Shown in pieces: positions 45,670 through 55,850 of a stretch of DNA of 64,000 bases; within the stretch, counting starts at the first letter, position 1, and every line of letters begins with the position of its first letter. The stretch comes from Hyphomicrobiales bacterium (lineage in GTDB: Bacteria > Pseudomonadota > Alphaproteobacteria > Rhizobiales > Rhizobiaceae), in contig UCMW01000004.1 of NCBI GenBank assembly GCA_900473745.1, positions 434,001 through 498,000 of the forward strand, in the 5' to 3' direction. Made by a program: the position numbers and the translations under genes. The notes below the pieces were generated by a model, which made no database searches, was not told the DNA's origin, and saw only the letters and a program-made list of their open reading frames with translations.

Positions 45670-46164
45670 ATGTCCCCCAAAATCCTCATCAGTGCCTGCT
45701 TGCTCGGCCGCCCCGTCCGCTACGACGGGAGGGGGAAGCCCCTTCATGATCCTATTATCGATCGCTGGAAGGCCGAGGACCGCCTCATTGGCTTCTGCCC
45801 CGAACAGGCTGGTGGTCTGCCCACACCACGCCCACCGGCGGAAATTGAAGGCGGCATGAACGGTGAGGATGTGCTGGCCGGCCGTGCCCGCGTGCTGGAG
45901 GTGACCGGGGGCGACGTGACGGCGGAGTTCATTGCCGGTGGCCGCAATGCCGTTGCCTTCGCCCACGAGCAGGGCTGTCGCTTCGCACTCCTCATCGACG
46001 GAAGCCCATCCTGCGGCTCCGGCTTCGTCTATGACGGCTCCTTCTCCGGCACCCGCCATCCCGGCTTCGGCGTCACGGCGGCCTTGATGCGCCAAGCCGG
46101 CATCGAAGTCTTCTCGGACCGCGAACTCGATCGGCTTGCAGCTCGGGTAGAAGACACTGCCTGA
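45670..46164 (+). CDS. DUF523 domain protein
   Basis: 164 residues with the family hallmarks ILISACLLGRPVRYDGRGK, GFCPEQAGGLPTPRPPAEI, LLIDGSPSCGSGFVYDGSFS and GVTAALMRQAGIEVFSDREL. Conserved cysteines in SACLLG, FCPE and PSCGS suggest a metal or cluster site, but function is unknown. It follows parE by 5 bases and may share its transcript. Confidence 0.9.
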   Translation: MSPKILISACLLGRPVRYDGRGKPLHDPIIDRWKAEDRLIGFCPEQAGGLPTPRPPAEIEGGMNGEDVLAGRARVLEVTGGDVTAEFIAGGRNAVAFAHEQGCRFALLIDGSPSCGSGFVYDGSFSGTRHPGFGVTAALMRQAGIEVFSDRELDRLAARVEDTA

Positions 46165-46174
46165 ATAGCAAAAG

Positions 46175-46201
46175 ACCGTCGGATCGCTCCGACGGCCTTT
46201 T
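46175..46201. terminator. Bidirectional terminator between DUF523 and the chemoreceptor
   Basis: 8-bp stem CCGTCGGA/TCCGACGG with T-runs at both ends (TTTT on each strand), placed between convergent genes. Confidence 0.8.
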
Positions 46202-46224
46202 GATCTCTGGTAGCGTCCCGGGCC

Positions 46225-48045
46225 TCAGCTCGCCATGCGATACTGCTGCTGACCGGCGCCAGACTGACCGGTCTTGAAGCTGCGGATGAGATCCAGAAGG
46301 TCGCCGGTGTCATTGGCGAGAACCTCGGCCGATGCCGTGGTTTCTTCTGCCATGGCCGCGTTCTGCTGGGTCGCCGTATCGAGCTGGTTCACTGCGGACG
46401 AGATAGACCGAAGTGTCGTGTCCTGCTCCTGGGCGCTGTGCGAGATCTTCGAGACGATATCGTTGGCGCTGGCGATCTGACCGGAGATGCGCTTCAGCGC
46501 CTCGCCGGTCTGGCCGACCAGCTGCACGCCCTGTTCGACCTGGGCGGACGAGCGGGCGATCTGGTCCTTGATCTCCTTGGCGGCCGCCGCCGAGCGCTGG
46601 GCCAGTTCACGCACTTCCTGGGCGACGACGGCAAAACCCTTGCCGCTTTCGCCGGCACGAGCCGCCTCGACGCCGGCATTCAGCGCCAGAAGGTTGGTCT
46701 GGAAGGCGATCTCGTCGATGACGCCGATGATCTTGGTGATCTCGGCGGAGGACTGTTCGATGCCGCTCATCGCGTTGATCGCCTTGGTGACGATCTCGTC
46801 GCTCTGGCGGGCCTCGGCGCTGACCGAGCCGACGCGGGTTGCCGCTTCACGCGCACCGTCAGCCGTCTGGCGTACCGCGACGGTGAGTTCATCCAGCGCT
46901 GCCGAGGTCTCTTCGAGATTGGCGGCCTGGCGCTCGGTCCGGGTGGCAAGCTCACCTGAAGCACGGCGGATCTCTTCCTTCGAGACGGCGATGTCATTGC
47001 CCTTCAGATTGACGCGGGCCATGGCTTCTTCGAGGCGGGCGAGCGCCTCATTGAAGTTGTCACGCAGGCCGGCATATTTGGGGCCGAGATCGGCGCAACG
47101 TACGGTCAGGTCGCCGTCGGCGAGTTTCTCGAGCGATTGGCCGATGGTAGAGACGACATGCGCCTGCTGGCGGGCTTCGGAAAGCTGCGCCTCGGCATTC
47201 TGACTGCGCTCGCCGTCGAGTTCGCGCTGCTGTTCTTCCTGGCGGGCGGTCATGGCGTGACGCTCACGGACCTTGTCCTGCAGGCTCTTGGTCGCCTTCG
47301 CCATCATGCCGATCTCGTTGCCCATGTCCGTATGCGGAATGGCGATATCGACATTCTCGTCGGCAACCGCTTCCAGCGCATCATGAATGTCCTTGAGAGG
47401 CTTGGTGATGTTGCGAATGACGAAGAATGCGGCGATCAGGGCGAGGACGAAGATGCCGGCAGACCAGCTGATGGTCTCGATGACGCTGGAGCGGATCTCA
47501 GCCTTCAGGTCGTCGGTGTAGAGACCCGTAACGATGACGATTTTCCAGGGTTCGAAGGCCTTGCCATAGGATGCTTTGGGATAGGACCGGTCTTCCGGAT
47601 CCTTGCCAGGCTTCGGGCCGATGAACTCGACGAAGCCGCCGCCCAGCTGGCCGAGACGGACAAGCTCGTCGCGATAGGCAAATCCGTTTGCATCGGGTTT
47701 GCCCTTGTTGCTTTTGCCGACATCCTTCGACGTGGGGTGGAAAATCATCACCACGTCGTAGTCATAGCCAAAGAAGTAGCCGTCCGGCTCGAATCTCATC
47801 TTGTTCAGCATGTCATAGGCGCGAGTCTTCGCTTCCTCGACGCTGAATTCGCCGGCCACTGCGCGGTCATTGTAGTCCTTCAGGACTGATATGGCCGACT
47901 CGACCTGGGTTCTCAGGAGTTCGTAGCGCTGTCCGTAGATGGTTTCGGTGGAGGAGCGGACCTGGAAAAACGTGGCTGCCGCAAAGGCGGCCATCAGTCC
48001 ACCGATCAGCATGATGAGCTGAAGTGAAATCCTGAGATTCTTCAT
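46225..48045 (-). CDS. Methyl-accepting chemotaxis protein with sCache_2 sensor
   Basis: 606 residues: first membrane helix ([20 protein letters not shown]), a periplasmic single-Cache domain (about 35-185; [20 protein letters not shown], then [14 protein letters not shown]), a second helix ([16 protein letters not shown]), HAMP, and a long cytoplasmic signalling hairpin with [20 protein letters not shown] and [20 protein letters not shown]. sCache_2 domains often bind small organic acids or similar ligands. No C-terminal CheR pentapeptide is seen (ends QQQYRMAS). No che genes are adjacent. Confidence 0.94.
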   Translation of the reverse strand: MKNLRISLQLIMLIGGLMAAFAAATFFQVRSSTETIYGQRYELLRTQVESAISVLKDYNDRAVAGEFSVEEAKTRAYDMLNKMRFEPDGYFFGYDYDVVMIFHPTSKDVGKSNKGKPDANGFAYRDELVRLGQLGGGFVEFIGPKPGKDPEDRSYPKASYGKAFEPWKIVIVTGLYTDDLKAEIRSSVIETISWSAGIFVLALIAAFFVIRNITKPLKDIHDALEAVADENVDIAIPHTDMGNEIGMMAKATKSLQDKVRERHAMTARQEEQQRELDGERSQNAEAQLSEARQQAHVVSTIGQSLEKLADGDLTVRCADLGPKYAGLRDNFNEALARLEEAMARVNLKGNDIAVSKEEIRRASGELATRTERQAANLEETSAALDELTVAVRQTADGAREAATRVGSVSAEARQSDEIVTKAINAMSGIEQSSAEITKIIGVIDEIAFQTNLLALNAGVEAARAGESGKGFAVVAQEVRELAQRSAAAAKEIKDQIARSSAQVEQGVQLVGQTGEALKRISGQIASANDIVSKISHSAQEQDTTLRSISSAVNQLDTATQQNAAMAEETTASAEVLANDTGDLLDLIRSFKTGQSGAGQQQYRMAS

Positions 48046-48223
48046 GGCGAGGGAAGCTTTCGTCTGTCGAGCGGTTCGTGCGCAGGGGAGGGGCAGGCGA
48101 ACGGGATCGGCACCTCATGTGTCGACGGATTACGACAGAGTGTCATCGCCAAAGATTGAAATGGCTTTAAGCACCTGAATATATGGCACTATAAGAATAT
48201 ACTGGTAAAATCTGGGGGTACGG

Positions 48224-48254
48224 CATAACGCCCGGGACTGGGCCGGGCGTTATG
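48224..48254. terminator. Strong hairpin between the chemoreceptor and HPE1-like genes
   Basis: Perfect 12-bp stem CATAACGCCCGG/CCGGGCGTTATG with a 7-base loop, in the 270-base gap 48046-48315. No T-run on either strand. It probably marks the end of the upstream minus-strand gene. The AT-rich 48170-48210 stretch next to it may hold the chemoreceptor promoter. Confidence 0.5.
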
Positions 48255-48315
48255 TCCGTGTCGACCACGAGAAACCGCCGCGCCCGGATCGTTTGGCGGG
48301 CGGATGGGAAAGAGA

Positions 48316-48768
48316 TCAGTTCAGGCGAAGTTCGAAACCGGCCAGCGCTGGGGCGGGCTTGTCATCCTGTGGCGCATCGACTGCGGCTGTCGTCGCGCCG
48401 TGATCGATCTCGTTTCCAGCAGGCAAGGCACCGGCGACGATGGTAGACCCGTCGGTCGCCCAGCCCGAAGCGGATGTATAAACCACGACAGGCGATCCGC
48501 CGAGCCAGCTTTCGACCCGCTTCAGCTTCTTCTCGCCATTGATATCGACCACTTCGGCTGTCTGGCTACCGGAGGGGACAGTCGGCACCTGGTAATCGGA
48601 CTTGGATGCTTCCACGACCGGTGCCGGGCAATGGCCACAGGCGATCTCGAGCACGCTCGGCTGGCTCGCCGCCATTCCGGTCACGGTCGAAATCGATCCC
48701 GCCAGGACCGGCGTGGCGGTCATGAAAGTGGCAAGGACCATGGCTGTCGAAACGATACGGCGCATCAC
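48316..48768 (-). CDS. Small secreted protein, HPE1-like
   Basis: 150 residues with a signal peptide (RRIVSTAMVLATFMTATPVL, cleavage near VLAG). The mature chain has a CxxC pair (EIACGHCPAP), then PTVPSGSQTAEVVDINGEKK and a conserved WLGGSPVVVYTSAS. It resembles short rhizobial proteins labelled as plant virulence effector HPE1-like; that label is from memory and does not prove an effector role. CxxC could be a redox or metal site. Confidence 0.6.
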   Translation of the reverse strand: MMRRIVSTAMVLATFMTATPVLAGSISTVTGMAASQPSVLEIACGHCPAPVVEASKSDYQVPTVPSGSQTAEVVDINGEKKLKRVESWLGGSPVVVYTSASGWATDGSTIVAGALPAGNEIDHGATTAAVDAPQDDKPAPALAGFELRLN

Positions 48769-48885
48769 GTTTTCCCCGATTGTTGGAATGACGTTAGCAA
48801 GCCTTTCTTTCGATCCAGTCAGGAGCTTTGGTAAAATTTGAACGAACGGCCGTTTTTCACTACCAGGTCGCGCTGCGGCGGGAAA

Positions 48886-50157
48886 TCAGGACTTTTCGCG
48901 CGCTATCGCCTGCCAGCCGATATCCCGGCGGCAGAAGCCGTTCTCCCACTCGACCGCATCGACGAGGGTATAGGCAGAAGCCTGCGCTTGGCCCACCGTC
49001 GCGCCACGCGCGGTCGCATTCAGCACACGCCCGCCGCTCGCAACAAGCTGGCCGTCCTTGAGCGCCGTACCCGCATGGAAAACCTTGGCGCCATCGCCGG
49101 CTGCCGGCAGGGCAACGATCGGGGTCGCCTTCTCATAGGCGCCGGGATAGCCCTTCGAGGCCAGCACCACAGTCAAGGCAGGATCCTCGCTCCATTCGGC
49201 CGTCACCTGATCCAGCGTACCGGTGGCTGAGGCGTAGAGGATCGGCAAGAGATCACTCTTCAGCCGCATCATCAGCACCTGGCATTCCGGATCGCCGAAG
49301 CGAACATTGTATTCGATCAGTTCCGGACCCTTTTCCGTGATCATCAACCCGGCAAAGAACACGCCCTGGAAGGGATGCCCCATCTCGGCCATGCCGCGCA
49401 TGGTCGGCTCGATGATCTCCTTCATCGTCCGCTCGACCATCTCTGATGTCATGACCGGTGCCGGAGAATAGGCACCCATGCCGCCGGTGTTCGGGCCGGT
49501 ATCGCCGTCGCCGACCCGCTTGTGGTCCTGCGCGGTCGCAAGCGGCAGAAGCGACTTGCCGTCGGAAAGGCAGAAAAAGCTCGCTTCTTCGCCGTCCAGA
49601 TAGGCTTCGACCACAACTTCAGCACCGGCAGCCCCAAACGCGCCCTCGAAGCAATCGTCGATCGCGGCAAGCGCCTCATCGAGCGTCATCGCAACCGTGA
49701 CACCCTTGCCGGCGGCAAGGCCATCGGCCTTGATGACGATCGGTGCGCCCTGTTCGCGCACATAAGCCTTGGCCTTCGGCGCATTGTTGAAACGCTGATA
49801 GGCGCCGGTCGGAATGTTGAAGCGGGCGCAGACATCCTTGGTAAAGCCCTTGGAACCCTCGAGCTGGGCTGCCGCCGCCGACGGTCCGAAGACGGCGATC
49901 CCGGCCTCGCGCAGTCTGTCCGCGATACCGGCCACCAGCGGCGCTTCCGGGCCGACGACGACGAAGTCGATCGCCCTGTCCTTGCAGAACTGCACGACCG
50001 CAGCGTGATCCTCGGTGTCGAGGGAGACGAGCTCCGCCTCTTCGGCGATGCCGGGATTGCCGGGGGCGGCATAAAGCTTGGTCAGAAGCGGCGACTGGGC
50101 AATCTTCCAGGCCAGCGCATGTTCGCGTCCACCCGACCCGATCAACAAAACCTTCAT
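48886..50157 (-). CDS. purD: Phosphoribosylamine-glycine ligase
   Basis: 423 residues from the ATG at 50157 ([20 protein letters not shown]). ATP-grasp enzyme of purine synthesis, joining glycine to phosphoribosylamine. Further motifs: [59 protein letters not shown] and [20 protein letters not shown]. It is divergent from tex and alone in its orientation. Confidence 0.97.
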   Translation of the reverse strand: MKVLLIGSGGREHALAWKIAQSPLLTKLYAAPGNPGIAEEAELVSLDTEDHAAVVQFCKDRAIDFVVVGPEAPLVAGIADRLREAGIAVFGPSAAAAQLEGSKGFTKDVCARFNIPTGAYQRFNNAPKAKAYVREQGAPIVIKADGLAAGKGVTVAMTLDEALAAIDDCFEGAFGAAGAEVVVEAYLDGEEASFFCLSDGKSLLPLATAQDHKRVGDGDTGPNTGGMGAYSPAPVMTSEMVERTMKEIIEPTMRGMAEMGHPFQGVFFAGLMITEKGPELIEYNVRFGDPECQVLMMRLKSDLLPILYASATGTLDQVTAEWSEDPALTVVLASKGYPGAYEKATPIVALPAAGDGAKVFHAGTALKDGQLVASGGRVLNATARGATVGQAQASAYTLVDAVEWENGFCRRDIGWQAIAREKS

Positions 50158-50329
50158 CACCAGCCTCCAGTGCCACAAGGGAATGCCCGGCGGTTAAGGG
50201 GGAAGGGGAGAAAGGTCAAGCCGAATTGACCTTCAAAGGCCCTGCTTTCCTGTGAAGTGGGCCGCATGCCCGTTGCCTTGCCGCATTCGCCCGCTATGGT
50301 CCGCCTTCACACGAGCAGACGGAAGACCC

Positions 50330-52648
50330 ATGGCCGACGACATCAGATCCATTGCCGCCCTCATCGCCACCGAGATCAACGCCCGCCCTGAGCAGGTCAT
50401 ATCGGCGGTCGGCCTGCTGGACGAAGGATCTACCGTTCCCTTCATCGCCCGCTACCGCAAGGAAGTAACCGGCGGTCTCGACGATACGCAGCTGCGCAAT
50501 CTGGCCGAACGGCTGATCTATCTGCGCGAGCTTGCCGCCCGCCGCAAATCGATCTTCGAAAGCATCGACGGCCAGGGCAAGATGACCGACGACCTCGCCC
50601 GCAAGATCGCTCAGGTCACCACCAAGGCCGAGCTGGAAGACCTCTACCTGCCCTACAAGCCGAAGCGCCGCACCCGCGCCGAAATCGCCCGCGAAAAGGG
50701 TCTCCAGTCGCTCGCCGACGCGATCCTCGCCGACCGCACGAGCGATCCGCAGAAGCTCGCCGCAGCCTACATCACCGAAGAAGTCCTCGACGTGAAGGCG
50801 GCGCTCGAAGGCGCGCGCGACATCATCGCCGAGCAGATCTCGGAAAATGCCGATCTCATCGGTCGCCTGCGCAACGACATGAAGGATCGCGCGATCCTGT
50901 ATTCCAAGCTCGTCGACGGCAAGGCCGAAGCGGGCGCGAAATTCTCCGACTATTTCGACCATTTCGAACGTTGGGCAACCGTGCCCGGTCACCGGGCGCT
51001 CGCCATGCTGCGCGGCTGGAACGAGGAGTTCCTGTCGCTCTCCATTGAGGTCGATCGCGACGACACCTCCCCGGTCAAGACCAGCCAGCGCATGATCGCC
51101 ACCGCCTACCAGGTTGCGGCCAAGGGCCCCGCCGACCAGTGGCTCCTTGAGGTCGCCGGCTGGACTTGGCGCGTCAAGCTCTCCGTGTCGCTGTCGCTCG
51201 ACCTGATGCGCGAACTGCGCGAGCGCGCGGAGGAAGAGGCGATCCACGTCTTCGCCCGCAACCTGAAGGACCTGCTGCTCGCAGCGCCCGCAGGCTCGCG
51301 CCCGACCATGGGCCTCGATCCCGGTATCCGCACCGGCGTCAAGGTTGCGGTGGTCGATGGCACCGGCAAGGTTGTCGAGACAACAACCGTCTATCCCTTC
51401 CAGCCGCGCAACGACATCCGCGGCAGCCAGACCGAGCTCGCCTCGCTGATCCGCAAGCACAATGTCGAGCTGATCTCGATCGGCAACGGCACCGGCAGCC
51501 GCGAGACGGAAAAGCTGGTGGCCGACATGCTCGCCCAGTTCCCCGCGACCGCGCCGAAGCCCACCAAGGTTATCGTCTCCGAAGCCGGCGCCTCCGTCTA
51601 TTCGGCGTCTGAAACTGCCGCCAAGGAATTCCCCAATCTCGACGTCTCCCTACGCGGCGCCGTCTCGATTGCTCGGCGCCTGCAGGATCCGCTCGCCGAA
51701 CTCGTCAAGATCGAACCGAAGTCGATCGGCGTCGGCCAGTACCAGCACGACGTCGATCAGGGCCGCCTCGGGCGCTCGCTGGACGCGGTGGTCGAAGACG
51801 CGGTGAATGCCGTCGGCGTCGACGTCAACACCGCCTCTGCACCGCTGCTCGCCCGCGTCTCCGGTCTCGGCAAGACGACGGCGGAAGCCATCGTTGCCCA
51901 TCGCGACGAGACCGGCCCCTTCGGCAGCCGCAAGGATCTCCTGAAAGTTCCGCGCCTCGGCGCCCGCACCTTCGAGCAATGCGCCGGCTTCCTGCGCATC
52001 CCGAACGGTAAGGAACCGCTCGACGCCTCCTCCGTCCACCCGGAAGCCTATGGCGTGGCGAAGAAGATCGTCGCCGCCTGTGGCCGCGACCTGCGCTCGC
52101 TGATGGGCGACAGCGCGACGCTGAAGAGCCTGGACCCGAAGCGCTTCATCGACGAGCAGTTCGGCCTGCCGACGGTCAAGGACATCCTGGCCGAACTCGA
52201 AAAGCCGGGCCGCGACCCGCGCCCGAGCTTCAAGACGGCGACCTTTGCCGAAGGCATCGACGAGATCACCGACCTGAAGATCGGTATGACGCTCGAAGGC
52301 ACCGTCACCAACGTCGCCGCCTTCGGCGCCTTCGTCGATATCGGCGTGCACCAGGATGGCTTGGTCCATGTCTCGCAGCTCGCCGACCGTTTCGTCAAGG
52401 ATCCGCATGAGGTGGTGAAAGCAGGCGATGTCGTGAAGGTCCGCGTCGTTGAAGTCGACGTCAAACGCAAGCGCATCGCGCTCACCATGCGGAAAGATGG
52501 CGGCGAGGCGCAGCAGCCGTCGATGCGCGGCGACGCACGCGGCAATGCCAATGCGATGAAACATTCGAATGCCCGCCCGGCAAAGCCGGAGCAGCCCGCG
52601 ATGGGTGGCCTGGGTGCGGCACTGGCCGAAGCCATGCGCAAGAAGTAA
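50330..52648 (+). CDS. tex: RNA-binding transcription accessory protein Tex
   Basis: 772 residues from the ATG at 50330 with GGAAGA upstream. An N-terminal helical domain ([20 protein letters not shown]), a YqgF/RNase H-like domain ([20 protein letters not shown]), a tandem helix-hairpin-helix ([20 protein letters not shown]) and a C-terminal S1 RNA-binding domain ([20 protein letters not shown]). Tex is a conserved nucleic-acid-binding factor with effects on transcription. The tail after S1 is low-complexity. Confidence 0.96.
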   Translation: MADDIRSIAALIATEINARPEQVISAVGLLDEGSTVPFIARYRKEVTGGLDDTQLRNLAERLIYLRELAARRKSIFESIDGQGKMTDDLARKIAQVTTKAELEDLYLPYKPKRRTRAEIAREKGLQSLADAILADRTSDPQKLAAAYITEEVLDVKAALEGARDIIAEQISENADLIGRLRNDMKDRAILYSKLVDGKAEAGAKFSDYFDHFERWATVPGHRALAMLRGWNEEFLSLSIEVDRDDTSPVKTSQRMIATAYQVAAKGPADQWLLEVAGWTWRVKLSVSLSLDLMRELRERAEEEAIHVFARNLKDLLLAAPAGSRPTMGLDPGIRTGVKVAVVDGTGKVVETTTVYPFQPRNDIRGSQTELASLIRKHNVELISIGNGTGSRETEKLVADMLAQFPATAPKPTKVIVSEAGASVYSASETAAKEFPNLDVSLRGAVSIARRLQDPLAELVKIEPKSIGVGQYQHDVDQGRLGRSLDAVVEDAVNAVGVDVNTASAPLLARVSGLGKTTAEAIVAHRDETGPFGSRKDLLKVPRLGARTFEQCAGFLRIPNGKEPLDASSVHPEAYGVAKKIVAACGRDLRSLMGDSATLKSLDPKRFIDEQFGLPTVKDILAELEKPGRDPRPSFKTATFAEGIDEITDLKIGMTLEGTVTNVAAFGAFVDIGVHQDGLVHVSQLADRFVKDPHEVVKAGDVVKVRVVEVDVKRKRIALTMRKDGGEAQQPSMRGDARGNANAMKHSNARPAKPEQPAMGGLGAALAEAMRKK

Positions 52649-52657
52649 GCAAAGAAA

Positions 52658-52684
52658 CAGGCCGGAGCTCATCACTCCGGCCTG
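52658..52684 (-). terminator. Terminator shared by tex and the dksA-like operon
   Basis: Perfect 10-bp stem CAGGCCGGAG/CTCCGGCCTG with a 7-base loop. On minus it is followed by TTTCTTT, so it chiefly ends the dksA-like operon. Confidence 0.7.
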
Positions 52685-52708
52685 CCCATCGCCCCCGAAA
52701 GGCATCAC

Positions 52709-53050
52709 TTAAATGGATGTTGCACAGTCCTTGCAGAAAGGTGTGTGCGGGACGGCCTTAAGCCGCTCCACGGAGATTTGTTCTCCGCATTTCATGCACT
52801 GACCATACCGTCCATTGGCGATCCGGTCCAGTGCAGCGTCGATGGCCCTGAGTTCTTCCTCGCCGACCTGGCCGAATTCCTCCAGCACTTCGTCGTTTTC
52901 CGCCTCGGTCGCACGTTCGGCACTATCGGCGCTTTTCAGCGTCCCTAGATCTGTGTCGATCTTTTTCAAGCGCCGCTCGATCTCCTCTTTCCGAGCGAGC
53001 AGCATGCGTTCGAAATGCGCGGTGTCCACAGTCTGAACGGGATTTTGCAT
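52709..53050 (-). CDS. DksA/TraR-family C4 zinc-finger protein
   Basis: 113 residues from the ATG at 53050; a longer frame to 53281 belongs to the overlapping universal stress gene region in another frame. A coiled-coil N-terminus (FERMLLARKEEIERRLKKID) leads to the zinc finger CMKCG and CKDC near the C-terminus. DksA-type proteins insert into the RNA polymerase secondary channel. This short form lacks part of the usual DksA length (about 140-150), so it may be a paralogue. Second gene after usp. Confidence 0.88.
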   Translation of the reverse strand: MQNPVQTVDTAHFERMLLARKEEIERRLKKIDTDLGTLKSADSAERATEAENDEVLEEFGQVGEEELRAIDAALDRIANGRYGQCMKCGEQISVERLKAVPHTPFCKDCATSI

Positions 53051-53054
53051 GATC

Positions 53055-53465
53055 TCACCTGTCGACCAGGACGGAAATCTTCGAATGGCGCACGACCCGG
53101 TCCGCCGTCGCGCCGATGAAGTAGTTGGAAAAATCGGGCACGTGCGAGCCGACGATGATAAGGTCAGCCTTGTGTTCGTCTGCTGCAGCAAGGATCTCAC
53201 GGGCCGGTGCACCGGAGCGGATCTCGATAAGTGCGATCGTGCCGGTCTTCTCCTTGAGTTCGACGAGCTTGGCCTTGGCATCGTTGATCACGCCTTCGAT
53301 CAGATCGACAGGAACGTCGATGGCGAGATAACCGGGAATATCCTCGATGATGGTCAGGAGCACGATCTCGCCGCCTGCGTCGAGCAGGGATTTGGCCTTG
53401 GTCAGGATCCGCTCGCCGATACTGGTGGCAGCCGGATCGACGGGAACGATGATCTTCTTGTACAT
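53055..53465 (-). CDS. Universal stress protein
   Basis: 136 residues from the ATG at 53465, which has GGAGAGC upstream; ATG at 53477 is an alternative. KKIIVPVDPA at the start, VINDAKAKLVELKEKTGTIA in the middle and the nucleotide-loop region DLIIVGSHVPDFSNYFIGAT at about 105-125 fit the UspA fold. It is co-transcribed with the DksA-like gene, 4 bases apart. A perfect FixK/FNR box 75 bases upstream suggests induction at low oxygen. Confidence 0.92.
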   Translation of the reverse strand: MYKKIIVPVDPAATSIGERILTKAKSLLDAGGEIVLLTIIEDIPGYLAIDVPVDLIEGVINDAKAKLVELKEKTGTIALIEIRSGAPAREILAAADEHKADLIIVGSHVPDFSNYFIGATADRVVRHSKISVLVDR

Positions 53466-53539
53466 CTTGCTCTCCATTGTCACCCCAAGGGGGGGTGCTC
53501 TTATGCAAGAGAGAATGCGTCTGCGCAGGGATGACTGCA

Positions 53540-53553
53540 TTGATCAGGATCAA
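53540..53553 (-). promoter_or_regulatory. FixK/FNR box TTGAT-N4-ATCAA
   Basis: TTGAT, CAGG, ATCAA: a perfect dyad of the anaerobic box. It is 75 bases from the universal stress gene start and about 120 from the divergent VOC gene, so the former is the likelier target. Confidence 0.65.
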
Positions 53554-53675
53554 CTTTGAGACCGCACGCATCGTCAATCAATGTTGAACGATCTTTCGAG
53601 GAAATGCGATCTTTTGTGAACGACATTTCTGCGCCATATCAGGGGAAATCGCCGCCACAGGCAGGAGAACATCCA

Positions 53676-54557
53676 ATGACCACCTTGAACAATGAAGCCG
53701 AATCCTTCGCCCTCAGCCGTCCCGTGCATGTCGGACGCGCCCATCTCGTCGTGCGCGATCTCGATACCATGTCCCGCTTCTACGGTGAGGCGCTCGGGCT
53801 GAAGCGCTTCGAACAGAGTGCGAGCGGTGTCGAACTTGGCGCCGGTGACCGGGTCCTTCTCACCCTGACGACGCGCGGAGATGCTGCCCCTGCTCCCCGC
53901 AATGCAGCTGGCCTTTTCCACAACGCCTTCCTCATGCCGGATCGCGCCGAACTCGCCCACTGGCTTGCCCATGCCGCCCATCTCGGCCTGCAATTTGAAG
54001 GTGCGAGCGACCATCTGGTGAGCGAGGCAATCTACCTGTCGGACCCTGAAGGCAATGGCATCGAGGTCTATCGCGACCGCAAGCCGGAGGAATGGACCTA
54101 CCACGCCGATGGGACAGTGGAGATGGCGACCAACCGCCTCGACCTCCAGGCGCTTTACGACGACGCCGCCAAGACGCCCTGGACCGGCATGTCGCCTGAG
54201 GCCGCTCTCGGCCACATCCACCTGCAGGTTGGCAGCGTGCCGGAGGCAGACCGCTTCTACGAGGGCGTGCTCGGGCTGAAGAAGATGGCGAGCTATCCCG
54301 GCGCCAGCTTCTTCGCCTCCGGCAGCTATCACCACCATGTCGCCGCCAATGTCTGGAACAGCCGCAATGCTCCGGCAAGAACTGCCGCGATGACGGGTCT
54401 GCAAGACTATGCGCTCGCTTTTAAAGACCGCGAGACGCTCGGCAAGGTTCTGGCAACGCTTGAAGGTCTGGAGATCAGGGTCGAGCGCAGTGCCGAGGGC
54501 CATCGGCTGACCGATCCCTGGGGGATCGGCATCACGCTGGTAGCGGGTTCCGCCTGA
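53676..54557 (+). CDS. Two-domain VOC (glyoxalase/dioxygenase) protein
   Basis: 293 residues from the ATG at 53676 with AGGAGAA upstream. Two vicinal oxygen chelate domains: first HVGRAHLVVRDLDTMSRFYG to GNGIEVYRDRK, second LGHIHLQVGSVPEADRFYEG onward. Possible metal ligands are His in GRAHLVV, His in GLFHNAFLMP and Glu in GIEVYRD. It resembles ring-cleaving dioxygenase-like CatE proteins; substrate unknown. It shares a divergent region with the universal stress operon. Confidence 0.85.
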   Translation: MTTLNNEAESFALSRPVHVGRAHLVVRDLDTMSRFYGEALGLKRFEQSASGVELGAGDRVLLTLTTRGDAAPAPRNAAGLFHNAFLMPDRAELAHWLAHAAHLGLQFEGASDHLVSEAIYLSDPEGNGIEVYRDRKPEEWTYHADGTVEMATNRLDLQALYDDAAKTPWTGMSPEAALGHIHLQVGSVPEADRFYEGVLGLKKMASYPGASFFASGSYHHHVAANVWNSRNAPARTAAMTGLQDYALAFKDRETLGKVLATLEGLEIRVERSAEGHRLTDPWGIGITLVAGSA

Positions 54558-54700
54558 TCTGAACGGGGCGCGGCCCAGGCGTCTGCGCCCCCATTGTTTC
54601 CCAGTGGAACGGAAATTGTTCCCGAGCGTTGAGAGGCATCTCGAAGGGGGAACAACGTCATGATGAAGTCACGCCAGCGCTGCAGGCTCGCATCGGAGAT

Positions 54701-55783
54701 ATGCCGGTGAACCTCGAGGTTACGCATCGGCAAAAGCCGACCCGCAAGGTCCGTTTCCAGAAGACGGGCCTTGATTACGTCGTATCCTGGAGCGTGATAG
54801 GTCTATTCGCGATCTTCGCTCTGATATCGCTGCATCTCGCCTCCTTCGTTCTCATCCCGCTCACGATGGCAGTCGTGGTCGGACTCATCCTGGGGCTCGC
54901 CGCCGACCGCCTCGGAAGGCTGGGTTCGCCACCGATGCTGACTGCCATCATCCTCTCCAGCCTGTTCATGGTCATTCTCGTGTTTCTCGTCAGCATCATC
55001 TGGTCGCCGATCAGCATGCTCATCGAAACCGGCCCGGATATGGTCAATCGTGCCATAGAGTACCTGCAGCAGATCTCCTGGCTCGAGGGACCGATGCGGG
55101 TGCTGTCGCGCGGCCCTGACTCCATGGAAGCCATGCTGGAAAACTCCGGCACGATCCTGTCGACGGTGGCGACCGGCGTGACACCGGCGCTTGTCCAGGT
55201 CTTCATCTTCATCGCAAGCCTCCTCCTGTTCCTGTCGTCCCGCCTGGCACTTCGTCGCGCTCTCATCCGCGCCTTTTCCCATCGGGATCGGCGCTTGAAG
55301 GCGATCCGGATGCTGAACGAAGTTGAGGAGTCGCTGGGCTACTATTTCGCCACTGCCGTCATCGTTTATGGCATGTTCGGCGTGGTGGCCGGCCTCGTGG
55401 CCTGGTTCGGCGGCCTGGGCAATCCGGCACTCTGGGGAGTTGCAGCTTTCCTTCTGAGCTTTATCCCCTTCCTCGGCATCGCCATGGTGACCGGTGCCAT
55501 GGCCGTCAGCGGTCTGCTGGTCCATGAAGGCGTGCTGATCGGTCTCATGCCAGCCTTCATTTTCTTTGTTCTGGACGGGTTGTTCGAAAACCTGCTGATC
55601 CCGGCCGTCATGGGCAAACGCTTGGAAATGAACGCATTCCTGCTGTTCATCGCCATCGTTTTCTGGACCTGGCTGTGGGGTGCCGTCGGCGCCATGCTCG
55701 CCGTGCCACTGACGCTGATCTGCATGACGCTTTACTCCGGATTGATGCCCCAGACGAAGATCCAGCCCAATCTACCGGGCTGA
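54701..55783 (+). CDS. AI-2E family transporter
   Basis: About 360 residues from the ATG at 54701; a TTG at 54629 is possible. Eight predicted membrane helices: two at the N-terminus (SWSVIGLFAIFALISLHLAS), a soluble loop (about 100-165), and five or more from 170 to the end (FIPFLGIAMVTGAMAVSGLL, LIPAVMGKRLEMNAFLLFIA, FWTWLWGAVGAMLAVPLTLI). The family includes putative exporters and Na+/H+ antiporters; the AI-2 name reflects a single member and should not be read as function. Confidence 0.88.
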   Translation: MPVNLEVTHRQKPTRKVRFQKTGLDYVVSWSVIGLFAIFALISLHLASFVLIPLTMAVVVGLILGLAADRLGRLGSPPMLTAIILSSLFMVILVFLVSIIWSPISMLIETGPDMVNRAIEYLQQISWLEGPMRVLSRGPDSMEAMLENSGTILSTVATGVTPALVQVFIFIASLLLFLSSRLALRRALIRAFSHRDRRLKAIRMLNEVEESLGYYFATAVIVYGMFGVVAGLVAWFGGLGNPALWGVAAFLLSFIPFLGIAMVTGAMAVSGLLVHEGVLIGLMPAFIFFVLDGLFENLLIPAVMGKRLEMNAFLLFIAIVFWTWLWGAVGAMLAVPLTLICMTLYSGLMPQTKIQPNLPG

Positions 55784-55850
55784 GCATCTGTCATCCGGTC
55801 GTCATGGCCCATCCTTATGGCTCCGCTCCGAACAATGAGCGGTGCCATAA

